Shown: positions 40,218 through 49,354 of the stretch, in pieces | Layout: the number at the start of each line of letters is the position of its first letter | Numbering within the stretch: position 1 is the stretch's first letter | Origin: Bacteroidales bacterium UBA3297 | GTDB taxonomy: Bacteria; Bacteroidota; Bacteroidia; Bacteroidales; Paludibacteraceae | Reading direction: 5' to 3' | DNA: 64,000 nt | NCBI GenBank assembly: GCA_002362105.1 | Contig: DETD01000009.1 | Span: 194,274-258,273, forward strand | Translations under genes and position numbers: made by a program | The notes under the pieces: model-generated | What the model saw: only the letters and a program-made list of their open reading frames with translations | What the model was told of the DNA's origin: nothing | Databases searched by the model: none

Positions 40218-41132
40218 ATGGCAAAAGCTAAGCCTTTTATCAAGTGGGTTGGTGGAAAAAGTCAACTTATAGAACAACTGGAAGCTCTTCTTCCTGTTGA
40301 CTTTGATAATTGGGATGATGTTACTTACATTGAACCATTTGTCGGTGGGGGTGCTATGCTTTTTTATATGCTTCAAAAGTATCCGAACATCCGTCATGCG
40401 GTAATCAATGACATAAATGGAGATCTGATTACTTGTTATTCGGTCGTTAAATATAACCCCGATGAACTTATTGCTTCTCTAAGAAAGATTGAGGAAGAAT
40501 TCTACTCTCTTGGAAGTGAACAAGAAAGGAAGGATTTTTTCATGAGGAAACGAGCGCGTTATAATGAAAAGAATCTCGACCCTATTGAAAACACGCAATT
40601 ATTCTTCTTCCTGAATAGAACATGCTTTAACGGATTGTATCGTGTTAATAAAAAGGGGTTATTTAATGTCCCTTTTGGAAAATACGTTAAACCGCAAATC
40701 TGTGATGAGGAGACAATCCGACTTGATAGTCAATTGCTACAAAATGTGGAGATTCTTAATGGTGATTTTGAAGCAACATTACAATTTGCTCGTGGTAAAA
40801 CACTGTTTTATTTTGATCCTCCATACCGTCCATTAAGTAACACTTCTAGTTTTACTGATTACTCAAAAGAGGCTTTTAACGATGACGCACAAATTCGTTT
40901 AAAACAGTATTGCGATCGTATTCATAAACAAGGATTTAGTTTTATGCTGAGTAATTCTGATTGCAAGGGGAAAAATGAAGAGGATAAATTTTTCGATACT
41001 CTTTATGGCGTATATCATATACATCGTGTTTGGGCTTCTCGTAGCATAAATTCAATTCCAAGTAAGCGTGGTAAACTGACTGAAATACTGGTTTCTAATT
41101 TCGAAGATGTAAAAGGGGATATGTTAAAGTAA
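40218..41132 (+). CDS. dpnM: DNA adenine methylase, DpnM-like (GATC)
   Basis: 304 aa, alpha-class (D12) N6-adenine methylase. N-terminal FIKWVGGKSQLIEQL, SAM-binding IEPFVGGGAMLFY, NRTCFNGLYRVNKKGLFNVP, catalytic Asp200-Pro-Pro-Tyr in FYFDPPYRP, and LSNSDCKGKNEED near the end, all as in DpnM/Dam. Expected to methylate GATC on double-stranded DNA and protect the host from the adjoining DpnII-like endonuclease. AT-rich codon use compared with flanking genes suggests acquisition by transfer. First of five genes on one strand. Confidence 0.9.
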   Translation: MAKAKPFIKWVGGKSQLIEQLEALLPVDFDNWDDVTYIEPFVGGGAMLFYMLQKYPNIRHAVINDINGDLITCYSVVKYNPDELIASLRKIEEEFYSLGSEQERKDFFMRKRARYNEKNLDPIENTQLFFFLNRTCFNGLYRVNKKGLFNVPFGKYVKPQICDEETIRLDSQLLQNVEILNGDFEATLQFARGKTLFYFDPPYRPLSNTSSFTDYSKEAFNDDAQIRLKQYCDRIHKQGFSFMLSNSDCKGKNEEDKFFDTLYGVYHIHRVWASRSINSIPSKRGKLTEILVSNFEDVKGDMLK

Positions 41133-41213
41133 AAAATATCCAACACATAGAAGCTCGAATGCCTCTATTTCAATAATTCGGTTTATTTAAGTACGGATAT
41201 AAAATCAAAAGAT

Positions 41214-42035
41214 ATGAAAGACTTTGACAAATTTATGTCTCAACTTCAGGAGACAAATCAAACTTTAGATTTTTTCTGTGATTTCGACAAAATTTCGCAG
41301 AATGTTGAAAATATAAAGCTAAGTCTTTGTATGCTAAATAGCCTGATTGGTGCAACTGATATGCGCAAGGCGGTAGAAACAATATGGAATCGAGACAAGA
41401 CCGCTTTTAACGTTATGGATATTCTTATTGCTGTTCGTAATGATGGGAAAAAGACCGTTCTGAACAATTTAGGTCAATGTGTTTTACTTGATTCTCTTTA
41501 TAAGTCTGTTGATGGGGTGATGGAGTTCCTTGACAATACGGGTCTATCTGAAATACTTCAGTCGAGAAAAATAAAAGACTTGGTTGACTATGTTTTTGGT
41601 ATTGAGACAGGTCTTGACTCTAATGCTCGAAAGAATAGAGGTGGACACGTTATGGAGGGTATGGTTGCCAGTATATTTAAAGAAAAAGGGATACCATATC
41701 GTCAGGAAGTATATTCAAGTGAGTGGCCAGAAATAACTAATGTCTTGGGTGATGATGAAAAACGATTTGATTTCGTAGTTAAAACAGACAAAAAGACTTA
41801 TCTGATAGAGGTTAACTTCTATAGTAGTGGAGGTAGTAAACTTAATGAGGTCGCACGTTCTTACTCTGATATTGCTCCTAAAATAAACTCTGTTCCGGGC
41901 TTTGAATTCGTCTGGATTACTGATGGAATTGGCTGGAAAAGTGCAAAGAGTAAATTACAAGAGGCTTATAGTATTATCCCAAGTATTTATAACTTAACCG
42001 ATATTGTGGATTTTATTAAAACTATTAAATCATAA
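41214..42035 (+). CDS. dpnB: DpnII-like type II restriction endonuclease (GATC)
   Basis: 273 aa, close to the family's length (about 288). Residues 140-273 carry the recognisable DpnII core: NRGGHVMEGMVASIFKEKGI, then the PD-(D/E)XK-type centre RFDFVVKTDKKTYLIEVNFY and the following SSGGSKLNEVARSYSDI, and FVWITDGIGWKSAKSKL. It would cleave unmethylated GATC. Lies between the two methylase types instead of at the end as in the pneumococcal dpnM-dpnA-dpnB order. Confidence 0.88.
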   Translation: MKDFDKFMSQLQETNQTLDFFCDFDKISQNVENIKLSLCMLNSLIGATDMRKAVETIWNRDKTAFNVMDILIAVRNDGKKTVLNNLGQCVLLDSLYKSVDGVMEFLDNTGLSEILQSRKIKDLVDYVFGIETGLDSNARKNRGGHVMEGMVASIFKEKGIPYRQEVYSSEWPEITNVLGDDEKRFDFVVKTDKKTYLIEVNFYSSGGSKLNEVARSYSDIAPKINSVPGFEFVWITDGIGWKSAKSKLQEAYSIIPSIYNLTDIVDFIKTIKS

Positions 42036-42075
42036 TATCACGGAGTATGCCAACGAACAAACGACGACAATTAAT

Positions 42076-42600
42076 ATGAAAAAAGGCGGAGTTGGTGGTG
42101 GTAATACCATCACAGGATTAATCTATGAAGGTAAAGTTGATTTATCAACCTATTTATCTCAACAAAATGGTTATGAAGTAAAAGGCTCTGAAGTCTTTTA
42201 TAAAGGGAATGTAGTTGCTTATGTTTTTAAAAAACATGAGTTTTATAGTTTCCTTTCTAGAAATGGCGTTGACTGGAAAAAAATAATTTCTAGACAGTTA
42301 CTTCCTGACAACTGCATTTACGTAATTGTCAACAACACTCTGTATATTATTGAGGTAAAGACTCAAAATGTAGGAGGTAGTGTTGATGAAAAATTGCAGA
42401 CATGCGATTTCAAGAGACAACAATATATTAAATTGCTATCTCAGTTAAATATCGAAGTTGAATACATTTATATACTTAGTTCATGGTTTAAGAAACCCAT
42501 ATATAAGGATGTCTTGAACTACATAATTAGTGTAAAATGCCAGTATTACTTTGAATATATTCCACTTCAAAAATTGGGGTTGCCTGTTCCTGTACAATGA
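42076..42600 (+). CDS. Putative second restriction endonuclease (PD-(D/E)XK)
   Basis: 174 aa from the ATG at 42076 (MKKGGVGGGNTITGLIYEGK); the in-frame ATG at 42004 would overlap dpnB. N-terminal GGxGGGNTITGL..E.KxDL segment, then VIVNNTLYIIEVKTQNVGGS, a clear D/N...E-x-K nuclease core, and KRQQYIKLLSQLN. Type II endonucleases with this look exist, but I cannot name the specificity. It is inserted between the DpnII endonuclease and the DpnA-like methylase, and its stop overlaps the next start (ATGA). Partner methylase is presumably 43456-44697. Confidence 0.6.
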   Translation: MKKGGVGGGNTITGLIYEGKVDLSTYLSQQNGYEVKGSEVFYKGNVVAYVFKKHEFYSFLSRNGVDWKKIISRQLLPDNCIYVIVNNTLYIIEVKTQNVGGSVDEKLQTCDFKRQQYIKLLSQLNIEVEYIYILSSWFKKPIYKDVLNYIISVKCQYYFEYIPLQKLGLPVPVQ

Positions 42601-43475
42601 TTTCATCATACTATAAATCATGCAACAAAGACTTCACCTTGATACAAGGTGATTGTGTAGATACTCTTTCAAAGTTCAATTTTGGCTTTGATATGGTATT
42701 TGCCGACCCTCCTTATTTTCTTTCAAATGGTGGAATCTCGTTACAAAGTGGGAAGGTGGTATGTGTCGATAAGGGAGATTGGGATAAGCCAACAACACCA
42801 GAAGAGATGGACGCCTTTAATTTCAGGTGGCTGTCTGCTTGTAGAGAGCACATGAAGGACAATGCGACTATTTGGATTTCTGGTACTCACCACAATATTT
42901 TCAGTGTCCAGCAACAACTCTTAAAGCTAGGTTTCAAAATCCTGAATGTAATTACTTGGGCAAAGACGAATCCTCCGCCCAACATATCGTGCCGTTATTT
43001 TACCTATTCTACCGAATTTATTATATGGGCGAGAAAGTCTCCGAAAGTGCCGCACTATTTCAACTACGAATTAATGAAGCGCTTGAACGATAATAAACAG
43101 ATGACTGATGTTTGGAGAATGCCAGCTATTGCAAAATGGGAGAAATCTTGTGGTAAACATCCCACACAGAAGCCTCTAAGTGTTTTGGCGCGTCTTATAC
43201 AGGCTTCTACTGTTCCAGGGGCTTGGATTCTTGACCCTTTTAGCGGTAGTGCCACTACGGGTATTGCGGCTAATCTTCTTGGTAGGCGGTATTTGGGACT
43301 GGAAACTGATTTGGGCTATCTTGAAATAAGTAAAAATAGAAGGATAGAGATTGAGGACGATTCAATAAAAAATAGCTATATTCGAAGGCTTAAAAAAGCG
43401 AAGATTATCATGGACCTTGATGAAGTCTGCTTGGCGGCAGAGCCAATAGAGGTTTATGGAGTCCCTTGGCTATAA
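42597..43475 (+). CDS. dpnA: DpnA-like beta-class adenine methylase (GATC)
   Basis: 292 aa. Catalytic Asp37-Pro-Pro-Tyr in MVFADPPYFLSNGGI followed by CVDKGDWDKP, WISGTHHNIFSVQQQLLKLG, ITWAKTNPPPNISCRYFTYS, KHPTQKPLSVL and SAM-binding DPFSGSATTG. This series closely parallels pneumococcal DpnA (DPPY first, DPFxGS later), which can methylate GATC also in single-stranded DNA and protects incoming plasmid. Start overlaps the previous stop by 4 nt; the end overlaps the next gene by 20 nt, so the genes are translationally coupled. Confidence 0.85.
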   Translation: MISSYYKSCNKDFTLIQGDCVDTLSKFNFGFDMVFADPPYFLSNGGISLQSGKVVCVDKGDWDKPTTPEEMDAFNFRWLSACREHMKDNATIWISGTHHNIFSVQQQLLKLGFKILNVITWAKTNPPPNISCRYFTYSTEFIIWARKSPKVPHYFNYELMKRLNDNKQMTDVWRMPAIAKWEKSCGKHPTQKPLSVLARLIQASTVPGAWILDPFSGSATTGIAANLLGRRYLGLETDLGYLEISKNRRIEIEDDSIKNSYIRRLKKAKIIMDLDEVCLAAEPIEVYGVPWL

Positions 43476-44697
43476 CGAAAATGTAAATATTTTTGGTATG
43501 ATTAATCCTCATTTTCTATCTGAACAGGCTGAATATGCGCTATATAACGCTGATTGTTTAGAGGTTCTGCCTTTTTTGCCAAATAACACTTTTCAAACTA
43601 TTTTTGCCGACCCTCCCTATTTCTTGAGTAAAGGAGGCTTTATTTCTAAAGATGGTAATTGGATTAATAACTCTAAAGGGGAATGGGATAAGGCTATTAG
43701 TCCTGAAGAAATGGATGAGTTCAATTCAAAATGGTTAGAACTCTGTAAGGATAAGTTAAAAGAGAATGGTACAATATGGATATGTGGCACGTATCATAAC
43801 ATCTTTTCTGTAGAACGTGCCTTGAAGAAGTGTGGATATAAAATAATTAATATTATAACATGGCAAAAGACCAATCCACAGCCTTCATTAACTTCTGGTC
43901 ATTTTCAGTACTCGACGGAACTTATTATTTGGGCTAAAAATGCCACTTCAAAACGTCACTTATTTAATGAAGATGAAATAAAAAAGATAAAATTTGGAAA
44001 GGAAATGACTGATGTATGGTCAATTCCTGCGGTAAAAGATTGGGAAAAGGAATTTGGCAAGCATTCTACCCAGAAACCCTTGGCTCTTTTATATCGGATT
44101 CTTTTATCCTCAACCAATGCAGGAGATTATGTTCTAGACCCTTTTTCTGGTAGTTGTACTACTGGTGTGGCTTCTCTGTTGTTAAAAAGAAAGTTTATTG
44201 GAATAGAAAAGAGTTCGGAGTATTATAATCTTTCTATAAAGCGTATGGCGGATGCTGAAAATACTGATAAACAGGAATTTTTCAAGAGAAAAGTTTTTGA
44301 AACTGCCGATACGTTAACCGTGATAATAAATACTGTTAGAAATGATGTCTATGATAACTCGATAGAAAAGGGAATATCTTATTTCAGAATAGGTGATTCT
44401 GCGGGTTCTTTATTAGTTGTGCCTGGTTTTGAAAAACTAGGTTATGTGATGTTCTGTAGTGAAGGGAGGGAGCCACAGCTTTTCAAGTTGAAAAAACGTG
44501 GATTCCGAATTTGGTCGGCTGAGGAATTAAGGGGGAAAGGATTTTCTCCTAGTCATTCTAAGTTTTATGCGGTTTTGTTCTTTGATAATACTCTCCCTAT
44601 TCCTTGTGTTTTAACTGATTATGTAAAACAGAAAATACGTGGAGGTGTTAAGGAATTGCTTCCAGTATCTTTAGTCATAAAGAAAAATCACTTGTAA
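43456..44697 (+). CDS. Second beta-class DNA methylase with C-terminal extension
   Basis: 413 aa. Residues 30-275 repeat the DpnA plan (Asp52-Pro-Pro-Tyr in IFADPPYFLSKGGF, KGEWDKAISPEEMDEFN, ITWQKTNPQPSLTSGHFQYS, DPFSGSCTTG), so it is a paralogue of dpnA. The last 135 residues (YFRIGDSAGSLLVVPGFEKL ... FRIWSAEELRGKGFSPSHSK) form an extra domain absent from DpnA; it may bind DNA or alter specificity. Candidate partner of the second nuclease 42076-42600. Alternative start at 43498 (MINPHFLSEQ). Last gene of the island, followed by a bidirectional terminator. Confidence 0.75.
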   Translation: MESLGYNENVNIFGMINPHFLSEQAEYALYNADCLEVLPFLPNNTFQTIFADPPYFLSKGGFISKDGNWINNSKGEWDKAISPEEMDEFNSKWLELCKDKLKENGTIWICGTYHNIFSVERALKKCGYKIINIITWQKTNPQPSLTSGHFQYSTELIIWAKNATSKRHLFNEDEIKKIKFGKEMTDVWSIPAVKDWEKEFGKHSTQKPLALLYRILLSSTNAGDYVLDPFSGSCTTGVASLLLKRKFIGIEKSSEYYNLSIKRMADAENTDKQEFFKRKVFETADTLTVIINTVRNDVYDNSIEKGISYFRIGDSAGSLLVVPGFEKLGYVMFCSEGREPQLFKLKKRGFRIWSAEELRGKGFSPSHSKFYAVLFFDNTLPIPCVLTDYVKQKIRGGVKELLPVSLVIKKNHL

Positions 44698-44761
44698 TTT
44701 CTTTGAATAACATGATTTTTTCAATAGTGCGATTCTCTGGCGCAAACTTATCTCCCCCAAC

Positions 44762-44789
44762 AAAAAAGGCTTCCATTTGGAAGCCTTTT
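44762..44789. terminator. Bidirectional terminator between the RM island and proB
   Basis: AAAAGGCTTCC-ATTT-GGAAGCCTTTT, perfect 11-bp stem. Confidence 0.9.
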
Positions 44790-44810
44790 CTTATTTTCAA
44801 AAGAAAACCT

Positions 44811-45905
44811 TTACTCGTTATTGAACAGGTAGAGATAGTCGTAGTGGACGAGTGGCTTGATGCCCTTCTGGCCGATAACCCGCTGCGCTTCCTTACTGCT
44901 GTATTGCGACTTGCCGACCCCCAGTTGGGTGCCGTCAGCACCGAAAATCAGCACAATATCGTCCTTTTCAAAGTCGCCCTCAATGCGTTCCACGCCTACC
45001 GGGAGGATAGAAACGGCCGAGTCGCCTTCAATAAGGGTTTGTGTACAGTTGGCGTTTACGTGAATCTCACCCTTGGCAAAGCCCTCGCTGTGGGCAATCC
45101 AGCGCTTGACGCTCGATGTAGGTTCTGGCGATGCCACGAAACGCGTGCACAGGGTGTCCTTCTCACTATCCATCAGGTCAAGCAAGATGTTGTCGCGTTT
45201 GCCGTTGGCAATAATGACTTCCAAGCCCTCGTCTGCCACCTTGCTGGCAATGTTGGTCTTGGTCTGCATACCTCCACGGCCAAAGCTGCTCTTGCTGGTC
45301 TGTATGTATTCGCTCAAATCGCGTTTACCCGGCAACACCTCGCGGATGACCGACGAACCCTCGTCTTTCGGATTGCCGTTGTAGATGCCGTCGATGTTGC
45401 TGAGGATGATGAGGGCCTCGTGGTCCATCATGGTGGCTATAAGGCCGCTCAACTCGTCGTTGTCGGTAAACATAAGTTCGGTAACCGATATGGCGTCGTT
45501 CTCGTTCACGATAGGAATGACGTCGTTGTCCAGCATAACACGCATACAGTTGCGCTGGTTCAGGTAGTGGTCGCGTTTGCCAAGGCTCTCCTTGGTGGTC
45601 AGTACCTGTCCGCACAGTATGTGGTGGTCGCTAAACAGCATGCAGTAGCGGTGGAGGAGGTGGGCCTGGCCTACGGCCGAGAACAGCTGGCGCTGCGATA
45701 CCGCATCCAGCTTGTCTTCCGGGTGCACCTGGCTTCTTCCGGCGGCTCCTGCGCCACTTGATACCATTACAACTTCCACGCCCCGCTTCTTTAGCTCGGC
45801 CACTTGGTCTACAAGCGCGCTCATGCGGGTGAAGTCCAAACTGCCGTCTGGGCGGGTGAGTACGTTGCTGCCTATCTTTATGGTTACTTTCTTATATCTG
45901 AGCAT
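44811..45905 (-). CDS. proB: Glutamate 5-kinase
   Basis: First step of proline synthesis: ATP-dependent phosphorylation of glutamate. 364 aa with the amino acid kinase domain (TIKIGSNVLT, MVSSGAGAAG, PIVNENDAIS, TDNDELSGLIATMM, FGRGGMQTKTNIASKVA) and a C-terminal PUA domain (about 275-360, KGEIHVNANCTQTLIEG and DIVLIFGADGTQLGVG). Lies 50 nt downstream of proC on the same strand. The gene for the intermediate enzyme, proA, is not in the window. Confidence 0.96.
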   Translation of the reverse strand: MLRYKKVTIKIGSNVLTRPDGSLDFTRMSALVDQVAELKKRGVEVVMVSSGAGAAGRSQVHPEDKLDAVSQRQLFSAVGQAHLLHRYCMLFSDHHILCGQVLTTKESLGKRDHYLNQRNCMRVMLDNDVIPIVNENDAISVTELMFTDNDELSGLIATMMDHEALIILSNIDGIYNGNPKDEGSSVIREVLPGKRDLSEYIQTSKSSFGRGGMQTKTNIASKVADEGLEVIIANGKRDNILLDLMDSEKDTLCTRFVASPEPTSSVKRWIAHSEGFAKGEIHVNANCTQTLIEGDSAVSILPVGVERIEGDFEKDDIVLIFGADGTQLGVGKSQYSSKEAQRVIGQKGIKPLVHYDYLYLFNNE

Positions 45906-45955
45906 TGCTTTTTTTATCTCTTCTGTATTTTTTTGTTCCCTTTTTCAACGGGTTT

Positions 45956-46738
45956 TTATCCGTTTGCCTTAATGCCGGCAATCACGCTCTTGGTGAAGCC
46001 GTTTTCTTCCATCGCGTTCAAGCCCTTGATGGTCCAGCCGCCAGGTGTTGTAACCTTGTCGATTTCAACTTCTGGGTTGCTGTGGTTCTGCAATATTAGT
46101 TTGGCGGCGCCAATCATAGTCTGAGCTACCACCTCGTGGCAGATGTCCGGACGGATGCCCAGTTCGCAACCGCCTTCTGCTGCCGCACGGATGAAGCGGA
46201 GAATGTAGGCGATGCCGCAGCTTGAAATGCTGGTGAATGCGGCCATCTGACTCTCTGGAATAGCGATGGCCTTGCCCAACTTGCCAAACATGTCGAGTAC
46301 TGCCTGCTCCTGTTCCTTGGTTGCGTTCATCGAACTTACGAAGCTCATGCTTTCAAGCATAGCGATTGCTGTGTTCGGAAGGATGCGGAACAAGGTGAAG
46401 TTGCGGTTACCTAGGTAGCCCTTTACTTTTTCAAGGGCAACACCGGCTGCTATTGAAATGAAAGTGTGTTGCTTAGGGTCGAGCGATGCCGACAAGTCGG
46501 TTACAACCGGTTCCATCAGCCATGGCTTTACAGCAACTATTACGTAGTTCGCGTCTTTTACGATGTTTTTGCCGTCATCGCTGGTGTTTACACCGGGAAT
46601 GTCCTTCTTGGTCGCTTCCAAAACGGCTTCACTCTTGTCTGCTACGTACAGGTCGTTGGCTTTTACCAATCCGCTTTTATAGAGGCCACGGGCTATTGCG
46701 CCACCCATGTTGCCACCTCCAATTACTGCTACTTTCAT
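45956..46738 (-). CDS. proC: Pyrroline-5-carboxylate reductase
   Basis: Last step of proline synthesis: NAD(P)H-dependent reduction of pyrroline-5-carboxylate. 260 aa. Rossmann start VAVIGGGNMGGAIARGL, VIVAVKPWLMEPV, FISIAAGVALEKVKGYLG, RILPNTAIAM, SSCGIAYILRFIRAAAEGG and the terminal VTTPGGWTIKGLNAMEENGF, all in the family order. A near-consensus -7 (TAACTTTA, about 46780-46787) lies upstream. First gene of proC-proB. Confidence 0.96.
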   Translation of the reverse strand: MKVAVIGGGNMGGAIARGLYKSGLVKANDLYVADKSEAVLEATKKDIPGVNTSDDGKNIVKDANYVIVAVKPWLMEPVVTDLSASLDPKQHTFISIAAGVALEKVKGYLGNRNFTLFRILPNTAIAMLESMSFVSSMNATKEQEQAVLDMFGKLGKAIAIPESQMAAFTSISSCGIAYILRFIRAAAEGGCELGIRPDICHEVVAQTMIGAAKLILQNHSNPEVEIDKVTTPGGWTIKGLNAMEENGFTKSVIAGIKANG

Positions 46739-46832
46739 TTCTTTTAGGTGTTATTGTTTTGTTGTTTCTCTTTAACTTGTAAAGTTAGTCATTTTTGCGG
46801 ACTTTCAGTTACCATTTTCAGCCCTAAATGTT

Positions 46833-46861
46833 TTGCGTATCTCTTTGTTTTCTTATTTTTG
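46833..46861 (+). promoter_or_regulatory. Promoter of the DUF2059 gene, TTG-N18-TATTTTTG
   Basis: -33 TTG 46833-46835 and -7 TATTTTTG 46854-46861, 26 nt before the start at 46888; spacing one shorter than usual. Confidence 0.55.
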
Positions 46862-46887
46862 TGGAAACAATATATATCGATTTGAAA

Positions 46888-47355
46888 ATGAAAAGATTTT
46901 TCTGTGTGGCTTTCTTTGCCGCTTTTTTCTCTGTTTTCTCTGCTAGTGCCCAAACTGCTGATGACGAATACCGTGAACTCACAAAAGAGTTTTTAAAATT
47001 GTCGAGTTTCGACGCTACCATCGAAGCAATTGTGCCTCAAATGATAGAGCATTGCAAATCTCTTGTTCCTGAAGCTCCTGAGTCGCTTTGGATTTCTCTG
47101 TTTGAAAAGTTCAAAGAGAAATTTACAACAGATAAAGTTGTGGAACCAGTGGCAGAAATTTATGCAAAGTATCTTTCTAAACAGGAAATGAAAGAGATTG
47201 TGGCTTTCTATAAATCGCCTGTTGGAAAAAAAATGTCAGCTGTCACTCCTGATCTTACGAAAGATTGTATGGAGTGGGGAAAAAATTTGGGCATTGACGT
47301 CGCCAAAGAAATTCTTAACGAAGTTAAGGAAAAGGGATATAAGGTGAATATGTAA
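46888..47355 (+). CDS. Secreted DUF2059 family protein
   Basis: 155 aa from the ATG at 46888 (MKRFFCVAFFAAFFSVFSAS), fitting the promoter; the longer frame from 46828 would include the promoter. Signal peptide to about residue 20 (SASAQ), then the helical DUF2059 domain: YAKYLSKQEMKEIVAFYKSP followed by VGKKMSAVTPDL. The domain occurs in periplasmic proteins across Gram-negatives with no assigned activity. Monocistronic with a strong terminator. Confidence 0.85.
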   Translation: MKRFFCVAFFAAFFSVFSASAQTADDEYRELTKEFLKLSSFDATIEAIVPQMIEHCKSLVPEAPESLWISLFEKFKEKFTTDKVVEPVAEIYAKYLSKQEMKEIVAFYKSPVGKKMSAVTPDLTKDCMEWGKNLGIDVAKEILNEVKEKGYKVNM

Positions 47356-47391
47356 CTTCCCTCCCTCTTTGTTGGGATTGCGCTATACACT

Positions 47392-47429
47392 GCGGGAGTG
47401 TGTCTTTATTTCGACACACTCCCGCTTTT
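47392..47429 (+). terminator. Terminator of the DUF2059 gene
   Basis: GCGGGAGTGTGTC / GACACACTCCCGC (47392-47404, 47413-47425) perfect 13-bp stem, then TTTTC. Confidence 0.9.
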
Positions 47430-47456
47430 CTTGTTCGCCAGTCGCTTTTAATTTTG

Positions 47457-47464
47457 TACCTTTG
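47457..47464 (+). promoter_or_regulatory. -7 box TACCTTTG of menBC
   Basis: Full TANNTTTG match 24 nt before the start; a TTG lies at 47431-47433 with a slightly long 23-nt spacer. Confidence 0.5.
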
Positions 47465-47487
47465 TCTTATAATCATATCTTACTATT

Positions 47488-48306
47488 ATGCAACGTAACT
47501 GGACTAAAATAAAGGACTACGAAGACATCCGTTTCGAGTTCTTCGAGGGTATCGCTAAAATTACCATCTGCCGCGAGAAGGTGCGCAACGCTTTCCGCCC
47601 CCAAACCAACAAAGAAATGCTCGACGCTTTCGCCATCTGCCGCGAAACGCCCGAAATTGGGGTAGTGGTGCTGACCGGTCAGGGCGACAAGGCTTTCTGT
47701 TCGGGTGGCGACCAGAACTACAAGAGCCGTGGCGGCTATGTGGGCGACGACGGTGTGCCACGCCTCAACGTGCTCGACCTCCACAAGGCTATACGCTCGC
47801 TGCCTAAGCCTACCATTGCTATGGTGAACGGTTACGCCATTGGTGGCGGACATGTGCTTCACCTGGTTTGCGATCTCACTATCGCTTCCGAAAACGCCAT
47901 ATTCGGACAAACCGGCCCTAAGGTCGGCAGCTTCGATGCTGGCTTCGGCTCTTCTTACCTGGCCCGCATTGTGGGGCAGAAGAAGGCGCGCGAAATCTGG
48001 TTCCTCTGCCGCCAGTACTCAGCCCAAGAGGCCCTCGAAATGGGTATGGTCAACAAGGTGGTGCCGTTCGACAAACTGGAAGACGAAACCGTGGAATGGT
48101 GCAAAATTATGCTGGAAAGAAGCCCTATGGCACTGCGTATGATTAAGCGCGGACTGAATGCCGAACTCGACGGACAAGAGGGCATTATGCAGCTCGCAGG
48201 CGACGCTACGCTCATGTTCTACATGATGGACGAGGCGCAGGAGGGGCGTAACGCTTTCTTGGAAAAACGAAAACCCGATTTCTCTAAGTTCCCTAAATTC
48301 CCTTAA
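47488..48306 (+). CDS. menB: 1,4-dihydroxy-2-naphthoyl-CoA synthase
   Basis: Menaquinone synthesis: ring closure of O-succinylbenzoyl-CoA. 272 aa crotonase-fold enzyme. Features: ITICREKVRNAFRPQTNKEM, FCSGGDQNYKSRGGYVGDDG (the MenB-specific flexible loop), NGYAIGGGHVLHLVCDLTIA (oxyanion hole glycines), FGQTGPKVGSFDAGFGSSYL and IWFLCRQYSAQEALEMGMVN, all MenB hallmarks. Two nt upstream of menC. Confidence 0.96.
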   Translation: MQRNWTKIKDYEDIRFEFFEGIAKITICREKVRNAFRPQTNKEMLDAFAICRETPEIGVVVLTGQGDKAFCSGGDQNYKSRGGYVGDDGVPRLNVLDLHKAIRSLPKPTIAMVNGYAIGGGHVLHLVCDLTIASENAIFGQTGPKVGSFDAGFGSSYLARIVGQKKAREIWFLCRQYSAQEALEMGMVNKVVPFDKLEDETVEWCKIMLERSPMALRMIKRGLNAELDGQEGIMQLAGDATLMFYMMDEAQEGRNAFLEKRKPDFSKFPKFP

Positions 48307-48308
48307 GC

Positions 48309-49346
48309 ATGCTCAACGCTTCTTTCTCGAAATACACGCTGAACTTTATTGAACCCGGGGGTACCTCGCGCGGGGTGTTGCACACCAAAGATACCTACTT
48401 CATCCGCATTCAAGACGAAGACCAACCCGACATTGTCGGTCTGGGCGAGTGCGCCCTCTTCCGTGGACTGTCGGTGGAAGATACGCCCGATTACGAGAAG
48501 GTGTTGGCCGACTGTTGCTGGAATTTCGACAAGTACGAACCCGATTTCCGCGAACGCTTCCGCAACTATCCGTCTATTCTGATGGGCATTGAAACCGCTT
48601 TGGCCGATTTGCTCAATGGCGGGAAAATGCAGCCGTTCAAGTCCGACTTTACCGAACGGAAGGGCGAAATACAGATTAACGGCCTGGTTTGGATGGGCAC
48701 GAAGGAAAAGATGCGGGAACGGATGGAACTCAAACTGCGTAACGGCTTCCGCTGCATTAAGCTGAAGATCGGTGCCATTAATTTAGACGACGAACTGGAA
48801 CTGATTGCCTCTATCCGTCAGCGCTATTCGGCCGACGATGTTACGATTCGTGTCGATGCCAATGGCGGCTTCTCGCCCGAAGAGGCGCCGGCCGTCCTCG
48901 ACAAGTTGGCCGCGCTGGGGGTTCATTCCATCGAACAGCCTATCAAGGCCGGACAAATAGAGACATTGGCCAAGTTGTGCGCCAACTCGCCTATTCCTAT
49001 CGCTCTCGACGAGGAGCTTATCCCTATTCTCGACAAAGCGCAGCGCGAGCAGTTTGTGCGCGAGGTCAAACCGCAGTTCCTGGTGCTCAAACCCAGCCTG
49101 CATGGCGGCTTCTCGGGTACGCAGGAGTGGATTGATGCGGCTGAGGCCAACGGCATAGGGTGGTGGATAACCTCGGCGCTCGAGTCGAATGTGGGGCTCA
49201 ATGCCATTGCACAGTGGACCTATCTTAAAAATAACCCGCTGCCGCAGGGCTTGGGTACGGGTGGCGTCTTCTCGAATAACACCCTTCCACAACTCGAACT
49301 GGTGGGCGACCGTTTGCGCTATGCGCCACAAAAGCCCGAGTGGTGA
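48309..49346 (+). CDS. menC: O-succinylbenzoate synthase
   Basis: Enolase-superfamily enzyme dehydrating SHCHC to O-succinylbenzoate in menaquinone synthesis. 345 aa. Visible: LGECALFRGLS, GIETALADLLNGG, KLKIGAINLDDEL with the catalytic Lys pair, RVDANGGFSPEEA (metal Asp), SIEQPIKAG (metal Glu), ALDEELIP (metal Asp) and LVLKPSLHGG with the second catalytic Lys. Coupled to menB, which acts two steps later. Confidence 0.94.
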   Translation: MLNASFSKYTLNFIEPGGTSRGVLHTKDTYFIRIQDEDQPDIVGLGECALFRGLSVEDTPDYEKVLADCCWNFDKYEPDFRERFRNYPSILMGIETALADLLNGGKMQPFKSDFTERKGEIQINGLVWMGTKEKMRERMELKLRNGFRCIKLKIGAINLDDELELIASIRQRYSADDVTIRVDANGGFSPEEAPAVLDKLAALGVHSIEQPIKAGQIETLAKLCANSPIPIALDEELIPILDKAQREQFVREVKPQFLVLKPSLHGGFSGTQEWIDAAEANGIGWWITSALESNVGLNAIAQWTYLKNNPLPQGLGTGGVFSNNTLPQLELVGDRLRYAPQKPEW

Positions 49347-49354
49347 TACAATAT

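Noticed and set aside
39967..40224. 85-codon minus-strand ORF upstream of dpnM
   Set aside because: Overlaps the dpnM start and is AT-biased; the plus-strand small ORF is a little more plausible, though also weak.
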